Source: Bradyrhizobiaceae bacterium (lineage in GTDB: Bacteria > Pseudomonadota > Alphaproteobacteria > Rhizobiales > Xanthobacteraceae). From it: a stretch of 42,976 bases of DNA. The stretch spans positions 1-42,976 of the forward strand of contig JADYXZ010000015.1 in the NCBI GenBank assembly GCA_020853885.1, given 5' to 3'. Both the position numbers and the translations under genes were made by a program. The stretch's first letter is position 1. Each line of letters opens with the position of its first letter. The notes beneath the pieces are model-generated. The model did not search any database and was not told the DNA's origin. It worked only from the letters and a program-made list of their open reading frames with translations. Shown in pieces: positions 15,325 through 23,637 of the stretch.

Positions 15325-17399
15325 GCATTCACCTGAATCATCAGATTGCCCAGCTCGCTCACCGAGACGCGATTGCTCTGATCCACAACGGTCGTGGAAT
15401 CCATCTGATTGACGATCGCGGGCCCCTGAATCTCGGCGCCTATCGGAATCAATTCGCGCTGATAGACGGGCGTCGGAACGAAGCTGTCCCCGAACCACAC
15501 GTCGCGCTTCCCGATTCGTGCGTCGGAGACCGACTTCTTCGGGCGGTGGGTTGCGGCGATGATCCTCTTCAGATCGATCCTCGGTCGCACGCCGATCACG
15601 GCCGTGCGCAGGTTCGCGATCTTCGGCCGGAAATTGCTGAGGTCTATGCCGAACGCTTCGTGACACGCCGCGCGCAATTGTTCCTGAAGCGAATCGATGC
15701 TTACGCGTGCCGGATCGACCGTCACGCGCAGCGTGTAGCGCTGGCCTTCATAGTGCATGTCGGCTTGATGATGGACGGTCACCGACTGGGTCGGCACATG
15801 CTCGGTCGCAAGGAGATCGATCCCCGCCTTCCGCTGCTGCAGCAGGACGTCGCGCAGCTCGACTTCGCGGACGTCCTCCAGCGCCTTGCCGATCGTCTGG
15901 ACATAGTCGTGACGCACGTTGGCCACGATGCAGCCGAGCGCGCAGGTCAGGCCGGGCACATAGGGCACGATCACCGTGGGCACCTGGAGCTCGCGTGCGA
16001 GCGCGGCGCCGTGCAGAGGCCCCGCGCCGCCGAAGGCAAAGATCGCGAACTCGCGCGGATCCCGCCCGCGCTGCAAGGTCACGAAGCGAATCGCGCCGGC
16101 CATGGCATCGTTGACGATCCGCAGGACGCTCGCAGCGGCGTTTTCCGCACTGAGACTGAGCGGCGCGCCTAGCCTCTCGAAAGCCGCGCGAATCGCAGGC
16201 AGATCGATCTTCTTCGTCACAGCGAGAAGCTGCTCGGAGGACAACCGGCCGAGGAGGACGTTTGCGTCGGTGACGGTCGGTTCCGTGCCGCCGCGGCCGT
16301 ACGCAATCGGCCCCGGCGCTGCCCCGGCACTGCGCGGCCCGACCTCCAGCATGCCGGCTTCGTTGATGCGCGCAATGCTGCCGCCGCCGGCGCCGATCGT
16401 GTGAATGTCGATGATCGGAATCCGCATCGGCAGGTTGAAGTCGAGATCGCGGTCGCTCGTCACCAGCGGAACGCCGTCTACGATCAGTCCGACATCGAAG
16501 CTGGTTCCGCCCATGTCACAGGTCACGACCTGTTTGTGCCCCGACTGCTCGCTGATGTAGGTGGCCGCGATGACGCCCGCGGCAGGTCCAGACAGGACGG
16601 TGTTGACCGACTTCTCGCAGGCCAAGGGGGCGGACATGATCCCGCCGTTCGCCTGCATGATCGCAAGCTCGTTCGGCATCCCGCCGGCCTTGAGACGATC
16701 GGCCAAACCGCGAATGTAACGATCGATCAGAGGGCGAATGTAGGCGTTGACGGCGGCCGTCCCGAAACGCTCGACCTCGCGAAACTCTGCGAGGATTTCC
16801 GCGCTTTGCGTCACATAGGACGTCGGCCAGAGGTCGGCAGCGATTTTCGCCGCACGGTTCTCGTGCTCCGGATTCGCGTGCGAATTCAGGAAGCAGATCA
16901 ACAGAGACGTGACGCCGCGCTCTTTTAGTTTATCGATCGCGGCCACCAGTTCGTCGACGTCCAGCGGGACCAGGATATTGCCGCGGGCGTCAATTCGTTC
17001 CGCGACTTCCAGGCGGAGGTCGCGCGGAACGATCGGACGATATTGGCCATACATGCCGAACAATTGCGGCCGCTCGCGCCTGCCGAGTTCGAGAACGTCC
17101 CTGAATCCTCGTGTCGTGATGAGGCCGCATTTCGCGCCGTTGCGTTCCAGCGTCGCATTCGTGCCGACCGTGGTGCCGTGCACCAGCCACGCGATCTCCG
17201 GCAGGTCGATCTGCGCCTGCGCCAAACCGTTGAGAAAGCCGGCAGACTGATCTCCGGGCGTGGTCGGAACCTTGCTCATGCGGACGGAGCCGTCGGCCCG
17301 AATGGCGATCGTGTCGGTAAACGTTCCGCCGACATCGACTCCAACGTGAAGTCCGCTCTCCTGCCGCTCTTGCCGAGCGGTCGCGTTGCTCAAACTCAT
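15321..17399 (-). CDS. hyuA: Hydantoinase A/oxoprolinase-family subunit
   Basis: A 692-residue ATP-binding subunit of the hydantoinase/oxoprolinase family. The phosphate-binding GVDVGGTFTD is at 19-28, a second ATPase segment is VTCDMGGTSFDVGLI, and GGAGPLHGAALAREL lies further on. It couples ATP hydrolysis to activation of an amide, ketone or enol substrate with HyuB. The start is the ATG at 17397-17399 after GGGGTGAA. The pair of IclR-type palindromes at 17416-17449 lies directly upstream, so hyuA starts its own transcript even though livM ends only 113 bp away. Whether the reaction is ring opening or carboxylation is open. Confidence 0.9.
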   Translation of the reverse strand: MSLSNATARQERQESGLHVGVDVGGTFTDTIAIRADGSVRMSKVPTTPGDQSAGFLNGLAQAQIDLPEIAWLVHGTTVGTNATLERNGAKCGLITTRGFRDVLELGRRERPQLFGMYGQYRPIVPRDLRLEVAERIDARGNILVPLDVDELVAAIDKLKERGVTSLLICFLNSHANPEHENRAAKIAADLWPTSYVTQSAEILAEFREVERFGTAAVNAYIRPLIDRYIRGLADRLKAGGMPNELAIMQANGGIMSAPLACEKSVNTVLSGPAAGVIAATYISEQSGHKQVVTCDMGGTSFDVGLIVDGVPLVTSDRDLDFNLPMRIPIIDIHTIGAGGGSIARINEAGMLEVGPRSAGAAPGPIAYGRGGTEPTVTDANVLLGRLSSEQLLAVTKKIDLPAIRAAFERLGAPLSLSAENAAASVLRIVNDAMAGAIRFVTLQRGRDPREFAIFAFGGAGPLHGAALARELQVPTVIVPYVPGLTCALGCIVANVRHDYVQTIGKALEDVREVELRDVLLQQRKAGIDLLATEHVPTQSVTVHHQADMHYEGQRYTLRVTVDPARVSIDSLQEQLRAACHEAFGIDLSNFRPKIANLRTAVIGVRPRIDLKRIIAATHRPKKSVSDARIGKRDVWFGDSFVPTPVYQRELIPIGAEIQGPAIVNQMDSTTVVDQSNRVSVSELGNLMIQVNA

Positions 17400-17415
17400 T
17401 TCACCCCAGACCGTT

Positions 17416-17449
17416 TTTCGCTATGCGAAATTTATTTCGCTGAGCGGAA
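17416..17449. promoter_or_regulatory. Paired IclR-type operators and promoter of hyuA
   Basis: TTTCGCTATGCGAAA (17416-17430, perfect inverted repeat with a 3-bp spacer) and TTTCGCTGAGCGGAA (17435-17449) have centres 19 bp apart. On the minus strand TTGACA (17478-17473) with an 18-bp spacer and TAAACT (17454-17449) forms a promoter directly upstream. The same geometry recurs at 22481-22514 and 23581-23614. Confidence 0.75.
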
Positions 17450-17512
17450 GTTTACGGATGCGCTTCAGATACTGTCAAGTAAGCGATCGCTCCGCGAGAC
17501 CGTCCGAAATTG

Positions 17513-18493
17513 TCAAAGCGTGCGCCGCGCCAGCCGCGCCAGCACGCCGACAATGCCTTCGCGGAACAGCATTACCACGACGACGAAGATGGTTCCCTGG
17601 ATCACAACGATCCACGCGCCGAAGTGCGCGAGATAGCTCTGCATCAGAACAACCACCAAGGCTCCGACGATCGGCCCGAACACCGTGCCGAGGCCGCCGA
17701 CGAGGGTCATCAGCACAACCTCCCCGGACATCGACCAGTGCACGTCGGTCAACGACGCTATCTGGAACACGATCGCTTTCGCCGCGCCGGCGACGCCGGA
17801 GATCGTCGCGGAGAGTACGAACACCAAGAGCTTGTAGCGATCGGTGTTGTACCCAAGTGAAATCGCTCGAGGTTCGTTCTCGCGGATGGCCTTCAGGACT
17901 TGGCCGAAGGGCGAATAGATCACGCGGTGAATGAGAACCAGGCCGCCGAGGAAGATCGCCAACACAAGCCAGTACGTTGCGAAGTCGGAGCCGATGTCGA
18001 TCAGGCCAAAGAGATTTCCGCGCGGAACAGCCTGGATTCCGTCTTCGCCGCCCGTGAAGCGAGCCTGCAAGGCGAAGAAGTAGATCATCTGTGCGAGCGC
18101 CAGCGTGATCATCGCGAAGTAGATTCCCTGGCGGCGGATCGCGAGCCAACCAAAAATCAATCCGAGAACGCTCGCCGTCGCTGAGCCGGCGATGATGGCG
18201 AGTTCGGGCGTCAGGCCCCAGACCTTCGCCGCGTGCGCCGAAATGTAGCTCGCCGATCCGAAGAAGGCGGCATGCCCGAAAGAAAGAAGACCGCCAAATC
18301 CAAGCAGCAGGTTGAACGCGAGTGCGAACAACGCGAAGCAGAGAAACTTCATTACGAACACGGGGTAGACGAAGAACGGAGCCGCCACGAGCAGCAGCGT
18401 AAAGGCCGCGATCAAGCGAAGGTGCAGCTGTTCGTCGGCCTCCGACTTTCGAACGCGCGACGCGAAATTGGCAGCCGGAGCAACCGTCATCAT
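17513..18493 (-). CDS. livM: Branched-chain amino acid-type ABC permease LivM
   Basis: A 326-residue inner-membrane permease of the LivM type with about eight to ten membrane segments. It has the family segment NLLLGFGGLLSFGHAAFFG and the EAA-like cytoplasmic loop around GQVLKAIRENEPRAISLGYN that contacts the ATPases. The start overlaps the livH stop by 4 bp (18490-18493). It is the last gene of the tcuA-livG-livF-livH-livM unit. Its partners are LivH, LivG and LivF directly upstream, and probably the binding protein at 12284-13489. Confidence 0.92.
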   Translation of the reverse strand: MMTVAPAANFASRVRKSEADEQLHLRLIAAFTLLLVAAPFFVYPVFVMKFLCFALFALAFNLLLGFGGLLSFGHAAFFGSASYISAHAAKVWGLTPELAIIAGSATASVLGLIFGWLAIRRQGIYFAMITLALAQMIYFFALQARFTGGEDGIQAVPRGNLFGLIDIGSDFATYWLVLAIFLGGLVLIHRVIYSPFGQVLKAIRENEPRAISLGYNTDRYKLLVFVLSATISGVAGAAKAIVFQIASLTDVHWSMSGEVVLMTLVGGLGTVFGPIVGALVVVLMQSYLAHFGAWIVVIQGTIFVVVVMLFREGIVGVLARLARRTL

Positions 18494-19377
18494 CCGCTCC
18501 TGCCAAAGAGGCCGGCTGGCCGCACGAGAAGTACGATCGCCATTACGACGAAGATCACGGTGCTCGAGGCTTCCGGATAGAAAACCTTCGTGAGCCCCTC
18601 AATCAGGCCCAGACCGAAGCCGGTCACGATGGAGCCGAGGATCGAGCCCATCCCGCCGATCACGACGACGGCGAAGACGACGATCATCAGGTCGATGCCC
18701 ATGTTGGGATTGATCGAGTACATCGGCGCGGCGAGCACACCCGCGAGCGCGGCGAGCCACACGCCGAAGCCGTAGGTCAGCGTGATCAGACGAGGCACGT
18801 TGATGCCGAACGCGCCAACGAGCACCGGATTCTCGGTGGTTGCCCGCAGATACGCGCCGAGCTTGGTCTTTTCGACAAGCGCCCAAGTGCCGAAGCAGAC
18901 CACCAGGGACAAGCCGATCACCCAGACGCGATAGGTCGGCACGAACATGAATCCGAGATCGGATCCGCCGGTCAGCCCGCCCGGCGTCGGATAGGGCAGG
19001 CCCGCGGAGCCATAGTAGTTGCGGAACAGGCCGGTAATCACCAATCCGACGCCGAAGGTCAGCAACAGGCCGTAGAGATGATCGAGATGATAGAGGCGCG
19101 CGAGCAGCAAGCGCTCGATGATCACGCCGATGACGGCAACGACCAATGGTGCGATCAGGAGCGCCCACCAATAACCGATCCCGAGATAGTTTAGCAGCAT
19201 CCACGCCGCGAACGCGCCCATCATGTATTGAGCGCCGTGGGTGAAATTGATGATGTTGAGGAGGCCGAAGATGACGGCCAGCCCAAGGCTCAAAAGCGCG
19301 TAGAACGAGCCGTTGATCAGGCCGATCAGGAGCTGACCGAACAGGCCATAGGGGGAAATGCCGAGCAACTCAAACAT
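18490..19377 (-). CDS. livH: Branched-chain amino acid-type ABC permease LivH
   Basis: A 295-residue LivH permease with about eight membrane helices. The N-terminal LLIGLINGSFYALLSLGLAV and GLLNIINFTHGAQYMMGAF are typical of the family, as is the GTWALVEKTKLGAYLRATTE coupling loop. It forms a heterodimer with LivM in the inner membrane. It lies 42 bp after livF and overlaps livM by 4 bp. Confidence 0.92.
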   Translation of the reverse strand: MFELLGISPYGLFGQLLIGLINGSFYALLSLGLAVIFGLLNIINFTHGAQYMMGAFAAWMLLNYLGIGYWWALLIAPLVVAVIGVIIERLLLARLYHLDHLYGLLLTFGVGLVITGLFRNYYGSAGLPYPTPGGLTGGSDLGFMFVPTYRVWVIGLSLVVCFGTWALVEKTKLGAYLRATTENPVLVGAFGINVPRLITLTYGFGVWLAALAGVLAAPMYSINPNMGIDLMIVVFAVVVIGGMGSILGSIVTGFGLGLIEGLTKVFYPEASSTVIFVVMAIVLLVRPAGLFGRSG

Positions 19378-19419
19378 CGGGCGCTATCGTCCGCTCAAGA
19401 GATTGCATTGGCCGCCGAT

Positions 19420-20154
19420 TCAGGCACTCAAGTATGAGTGCAACTTGTCCATGCTCGTGTCGATTTCAGAGCTAGGAATCATTTCCACGACGCGGCCCTG
19501 ATCCATCACGTAATGTCTGTCGGCAAACGTCCTCGCGAAGCGAAAATTCTGCTCCACGAGGACGATGGTGAAGCCCGCCTGCTTCAACTGCGCCACCATC
19601 CGGCCGATCTGCTCGACGATGACGGGAGCGAGTCCCTCGGTGGGTTCGTCCAGCAACAGAAGGCGCGCGCCGGTACGAAGGATGCGCGCGATCGCAAGCA
19701 TCTGCTGCTCTCCTCCGGACAGCTTTGTTCCCTGGCTAGTCAGGCGGCTGCGGAGATTCGGGAAGAGCTCGAAAATCTGTCCGCTCGTCAGCCCGCCGGT
19801 CTGAACGATCGGCGGCAGTTCCAGGTTCTCCTTGACGGACAGACTCGCAAAAATTCCGCGCTCCTCCGGAACATAGCCCACACCCAACCGGGCGACCTGA
19901 CGCGACGACAGGCCGACCGATTCCCGGCCCATGAGCCGGATGGAGCCGCGGCGTTGGGGAGCGATGCCGATAATGGATTTGAGCGTCGTGGTTTTTCCCG
20001 CGCCGTTGCGGCCAAGCAGCGTCACCACTTCGCCCGCCCGAACTTCAAACTCCACGCCATGCAGCACGTGCGATTCGCCGTACCAGGCATGCAGGTCCTT
20101 GACGGCCAGCAAGACCTCTGAACCCGGATGGCGGCTCGCGGCTGCGCTCGACAT
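19420..20154 (-). CDS. livF: ABC transporter ATPase LivF
   Basis: A 244-residue ATPase of the LivF type. Walker A is GRNGAGKTT, the signature is LSGGEQQMLAIARIL, Walker B is LLLLDEPTEGLAP, and the switch His is replaced by Gln (VEQN), as is usual in LivF. The start is the ATG at 20154, one base after the livG stop; the longer frame runs back into livG. It energises the LivH/LivM importer together with LivG. Confidence 0.92.
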   Translation of the reverse strand: MSSAAASRHPGSEVLLAVKDLHAWYGESHVLHGVEFEVRAGEVVTLLGRNGAGKTTTLKSIIGIAPQRRGSIRLMGRESVGLSSRQVARLGVGYVPEERGIFASLSVKENLELPPIVQTGGLTSGQIFELFPNLRSRLTSQGTKLSGGEQQMLAIARILRTGARLLLLDEPTEGLAPVIVEQIGRMVAQLKQAGFTIVLVEQNFRFARTFADRHYVMDQGRVVEMIPSSEIDTSMDKLHSYLSA

Positions 20155-20155
20155 G

Positions 20156-20911
20156 TCAGTCCAGGCTCGATCCGAGATAGGCGGCGACCACGCGCGGATC
20201 CTTGGCAACCGACGCGTAGTCGCCCTCGGCAATAATTGCGCCCGCGGCAAGCACGGTCACGAGATCCGACAAGGCAGCAACAACGCCCAGGTTGTGCTCG
20301 ACCATCAAGACCGTGCGTTTTTCGGCGGCGCTGCGGATCAGCGCGATCATTCGTTCGACATCGGCGCTCGCCATCCCGGCCGTCGGCTCATCCAGCAGCA
20401 TCATCTCGGGATCCAAAGCGAGTGTGGTGGCGAGCTCCAGTGCGCGCTTCTGGCCGTAGGACAGCTCCGCAGCCAGCGCCACATGTTCCTTCGCAAGGCC
20501 GACCGCTTCCAATAATTCGAATGCCCGCTCGTTGAATCTTGCGAGCATCTTCTCCGTCCGCCAGAAGTCGAACGATTCGCCGTGCTTGCGCTGAAGCGCG
20601 ACCCTTACGTTTTCGAGGACGGTCAAATGCGGAAAGACCGCCGAGATCTGAAAGGAACGCACCATGCCCGAGCGCGCGATCTCGGCCGGGCGCATTCCAG
20701 TGATGTCCTTGCCCTTGTAGAAGATGCTGCCGGACGTCGGCGTCAAGAATTTCGAGACAAGATTGAAGCACGTCGTCTTGCCCGCGCCGTTCGGGCCGAT
20801 CAGCGTATGAATGGTACCCTGGCGAACGTGCAGGCTGACGTCATTGACCGCAATGAAGCCCTTGAACTCTTTGGTCAGACCTTCGGTCCGAAGGAGAAAA
20901 GAGTCCGTCAT
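20156..20911 (-). CDS. livG: ABC transporter ATPase LivG
   Basis: A 251-residue ATPase of the LivG type: Walker A GPNGAGKTT, signature LSYGQKRALELATTL, Walker B MMLLDEPTAGM, switch His in VEHNLGVV. The start is the ATG at 20911 (MTDSFLLRTEG), 10 bp after the tcuA-like stop; the frame upstream overlaps that gene. The C-terminal AYLGSSLD ending is typical. Confidence 0.92.
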   Translation of the reverse strand: MTDSFLLRTEGLTKEFKGFIAVNDVSLHVRQGTIHTLIGPNGAGKTTCFNLVSKFLTPTSGSIFYKGKDITGMRPAEIARSGMVRSFQISAVFPHLTVLENVRVALQRKHGESFDFWRTEKMLARFNERAFELLEAVGLAKEHVALAAELSYGQKRALELATTLALDPEMMLLDEPTAGMASADVERMIALIRSAAEKRTVLMVEHNLGVVAALSDLVTVLAAGAIIAEGDYASVAKDPRVVAAYLGSSLD

Positions 20912-20921
20912 GGCGCGACCA

Positions 20922-22436
20922 TCAGTTGCTTGTGCGTCGTGGGCCGGCGCAGGTGCGTGCGTGCTCGGCCGCGGCATTCCCGGCAATGTGGCCCATCACG
21001 GAGCCCGAGGTCAGCCCGGTTCCGCTCGGATAATTGAAGTAGAACATGCCGCCAACAAGTTCACCTGCTGCGTAGAGCCCGGGCATGGGATTGAGGTCCG
21101 TATCCATGACCTGCGCAGTGTTCGGCTCCACCCTGATTCCGCCAAAGGTAAACGTGATGCCACAACCGACCTGATACGCCTCAAAGGGCGGCTCGTCGAT
21201 CGTATTGGCCCAATTCGACTTCGGCAGCGAAAGCCCTTCAGTGCATCGGCCATCCTTCACTGTGGTCTGGAATGGGACGTCCGTCCGCACCGCAGCGTTG
21301 AATTTTTTCACTTCGTCCAGGAAGTTCACCTTGTTCACGCCTTCCAACTTGTCCGCCAGCTCTTCTAGCGAGTTCGCCGTGACCTTGCTCACGCGCTTGA
21401 TGCGATACTCATCGCGCAGGAGATGCAACACCTTCCTGTCGAAGACCTGCCAGGCAAACTGGTCCGGCTGATTCAAAATGACCCGTCCGTATTTCGCATA
21501 GGTGTAGTTGCGAATATCGGCGCCCTCGTCGACGAAGCGGCGGCCGTCGGCGTTGATCATGATGCTGAAGGGATAGGAGTGTTTTTGAAAGCTGTCGCCA
21601 ACGGTGAGGTCGCCGAATTCAGGCGCGTTGAAGTCCCAGCCCACGGCATGGCAGCCCGACCAGTTGCCGTAGGGCGAGGCGCCGATGTCCAACGCCATGC
21701 GAATTCCGTCGCCGGTGTTGAAGCGGGTGCCGCGGACCTTCGCCAATTCCCAGCCCGGCCCGAGGTAGCGGGTGCGCCACTCCGCGTTCGATTCAAAGCC
21801 GCCGCTCGCGAGGATGACCGCAAGTGCGTGAACGTCTTCGATGCTGCTACCGGATTTGACACGGACGCCCGAGACGGCATGACCGTCGTAGATGAGCGAC
21901 ACCGCGCGCGCCTCGTAGCGGATCTCGATGCCGTGCTTGCGCGCAATGCCGGTCTCCTGATCCACGAGTCCGGGACCGCCCCCCCACGACTCGACGGTTA
22001 CACCGCCCCAGAACTTGATCTTGTCGCCAACCTTGAACGATTGACGTCCGTAAATCGGCACGAATCGAACGCCCTTCCTTTGCATCCAGAGCGTGGTCTC
22101 GAACGACTTCGTGACCAGCTGCTCGCACAGGGCCGGGTCTGTCCGATAGCGGGTGACCCGAAACATGTCATCGAAAAACTGGCCCGTGTCGTACGTTCCA
22201 AAGTCGGTCGACGCGATTTCCTGTTCGGTGAGGTCCGGCATGAGGCGCTTCAAGTCCTCTACGCCGTCGTACGCGATCCTCATCCCGCCGGCCGTGAAAC
22301 GTGAATTTCCACCGTTTTCCACTTCCGGAGCGCGCTCTAGTATAAGCACGCGCGCGCCGGCTTCAGCGGCAGCAATCGCGGCGCAAAACGCAGCATTACC
22401 GGCGCCTACAACTACAACGTCCCAGCGGCTGTGCAT
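20922..22436 (-). CDS. FAD-dependent tricarballylate dehydrogenase (TcuA)-like flavoprotein
   Basis: A 504-residue flavoprotein of the FAD_binding_2 (succinate dehydrogenase/fumarate reductase) group, close in layout to TcuA, which oxidises tricarballylate to cis-aconitate. The FAD motif VVVGAGNAAFCAAIAAAEAG is near residues 8-27, ERAPEVENGGNSRFTAGGMR follows, and the C-terminal GCGITFTFGGIRV and YAAGELVGGMFYFNYPSGTG contact FAD. It has no signal peptide, so it is cytoplasmic. It heads the livGFHM unit behind the paired operators at 22481-22514. With a hydantoinase-type pair in the regulon, the real substrate may be another carboxylic acid. Confidence 0.8.
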   Translation of the reverse strand: MHSRWDVVVVGAGNAAFCAAIAAAEAGARVLILERAPEVENGGNSRFTAGGMRIAYDGVEDLKRLMPDLTEQEIASTDFGTYDTGQFFDDMFRVTRYRTDPALCEQLVTKSFETTLWMQRKGVRFVPIYGRQSFKVGDKIKFWGGVTVESWGGGPGLVDQETGIARKHGIEIRYEARAVSLIYDGHAVSGVRVKSGSSIEDVHALAVILASGGFESNAEWRTRYLGPGWELAKVRGTRFNTGDGIRMALDIGASPYGNWSGCHAVGWDFNAPEFGDLTVGDSFQKHSYPFSIMINADGRRFVDEGADIRNYTYAKYGRVILNQPDQFAWQVFDRKVLHLLRDEYRIKRVSKVTANSLEELADKLEGVNKVNFLDEVKKFNAAVRTDVPFQTTVKDGRCTEGLSLPKSNWANTIDEPPFEAYQVGCGITFTFGGIRVEPNTAQVMDTDLNPMPGLYAAGELVGGMFYFNYPSGTGLTSGSVMGHIAGNAAAEHARTCAGPRRTSN

Positions 22437-22480
22437 TGTGGCGACCCCTCCCCGGCGTCTTCAAATCGCGCTGGACTGCT

Positions 22481-22514
22481 TTTCGCAGAGCGAATATATT
22501 TTTGCATGCCGAAT
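22481..22514. promoter_or_regulatory. Paired IclR-type operators between the tcuA-like gene and iclR
   Basis: TTTCGCAGAGCGAAT (22481-22495) and TTTTGCATGCCGAAT (22500-22514) have centres 19 bp apart, as at hyuA. A minus-strand TTGACG (22540-22535), 17-bp spacer and AATATT (22517-22512) gives a promoter toward the tcuA-like gene. The sites lie in the 209-bp divergent gap, so the regulator may also control its own gene. Confidence 0.7.
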
Positions 22515-22645
22515 ATTTCCTGTTTGGGCCAATGCGTCAAGACAGAAAGGGAAACGGCTTTGCACACACGCTCGGCGTGGCGATTGCGGCAACGAGAGAA
22601 TGCACGTACGAGTTTGGCGCGCAATTGGGCTGACCGGGGCGGGAA

Positions 22646-23446
22646 ATGAAAGAGGATCGGGAGTTTGTAACCTCGCTTGCCCGAGGGCTTTCGGTCATCC
22701 ACGCGTTCGATCGGGACAACGCCGAACTGACGCTGACCGAAATTGCCAATCGGACACGGCTCAGTCCGGCAACCGCCCGGCGTTTTCTGCGCACATTACA
22801 ACGGCTCGGATATGTCGGCGCGAACGGGCGCGTATTCTACCTGCACCCCAAAGTCGTTTCGCTCGGATCTGCCTTTCTCGCGTCTGCGCGCGTCGAGGAA
22901 ATCATCCAGCCGATCCTGCGCGAGATTGTCGAACAGGCTGGAACGAGCGCTTCGCTCGGCGTTTACGACGGCGACAACATTCTCATCATCGCGAATTTCT
23001 CACTCAAGCGAATGGTTCAGCTGACTGCGGGCGCCGGCACGCGATACCCGATCTACATTTCCTCGATGGGACGCGTGATATTGGCGGACATGCCGGATCA
23101 GCAACTCGACAAATATCTAAAGCAGATCAAATTCAAGCCGTTGACCCGATGGACCATCACCGACCCCGCTGAGCTGCGAAGGCGGCTTCTAGAAGTACGG
23201 CGGGATGGATATTGCGTAACTCGCGACGAGATCGAAGAGGGCCTCGATGCAGTCGCCGTGCCCGTGCGAATCGCCGGTGGGCGGGCAATCGCCGCTCTGA
23301 ACTGCACGGCCTACTCGCGACAATTCGACCGCAAGAAGCTGGTGAAGACACGTCTGAAGCCGTTGATGGACGCGGTTGAAAAGGTGCAGGAGGCTGTTCG
23401 GCAGTTTCCGAGCCTCGCACATATTTTCACGCCACCTTCGATCTGA
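22646..23446 (+). CDS. IclR-family transcriptional regulator (PcaR/PobR group)
   Basis: A 266-residue regulator. The N-terminal winged helix (SLARGLSVIHAF, then LTLTEIANRTRLSPATARRF at about 29-48) binds DNA. The C-terminal IclR effector domain includes GTSASLGVYDGDNILIIANF, YPIYISSMGRVILA and DEIEEGLDAVAVPVR. Such proteins sense aromatic or carboxylic metabolites. It is divergent from the tcuA-like gene and upstream of the aldehyde dehydrogenase. The three paired palindromes at 17416, 22481 and 23581 are its most likely binding sites. Whether it activates or represses is unclear; the sites lie downstream of the -35/-10 boxes, which favours repression. Confidence 0.9.
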   Translation: MKEDREFVTSLARGLSVIHAFDRDNAELTLTEIANRTRLSPATARRFLRTLQRLGYVGANGRVFYLHPKVVSLGSAFLASARVEEIIQPILREIVEQAGTSASLGVYDGDNILIIANFSLKRMVQLTAGAGTRYPIYISSMGRVILADMPDQQLDKYLKQIKFKPLTRWTITDPAELRRRLLEVRRDGYCVTRDEIEEGLDAVAVPVRIAGGRAIAALNCTAYSRQFDRKKLVKTRLKPLMDAVEKVQEAVRQFPSLAHIFTPPSI

Positions 23447-23580
23447 CGCATACATTCGACGAACATGGTATCGCGCCTCTGGCGCGTCCAACTCTTCTCT
23501 TCAGCGGTCGATCGCCGTGATGCAGCGGGAAGAATCTTATTGCTTGCCACTTGAACGCAGCAGCGATACCGAATTAGATA

Positions 23581-23614
23581 TTTCGTGCTGCGGATTTTTT
23601 TTCGCTATGCGAAA
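23581..23614. promoter_or_regulatory. Paired IclR-type operators and promoter of the aldehyde dehydrogenase gene
   Basis: TTTCGTGCTGCGGAT (23581-23595) and TTTCGCTATGCGAAA (23600-23614; identical to the hyuA site) have centres 19 bp apart. TTGAAC (23551-23556), an 18-bp spacer and TAGATA (23575-23580) lie directly upstream on the plus strand. Confidence 0.7.
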
Positions 23615-23637
23615 TAATTACGACGACGGAGGTGCCG

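Noticed and set aside
17475-18506. Minus-strand frame of 343 codons overlapping livM
   Set aside because: It is a different frame of the livM region, with Arg/Gly-rich translation; the 326-residue frame is clearly LivM.
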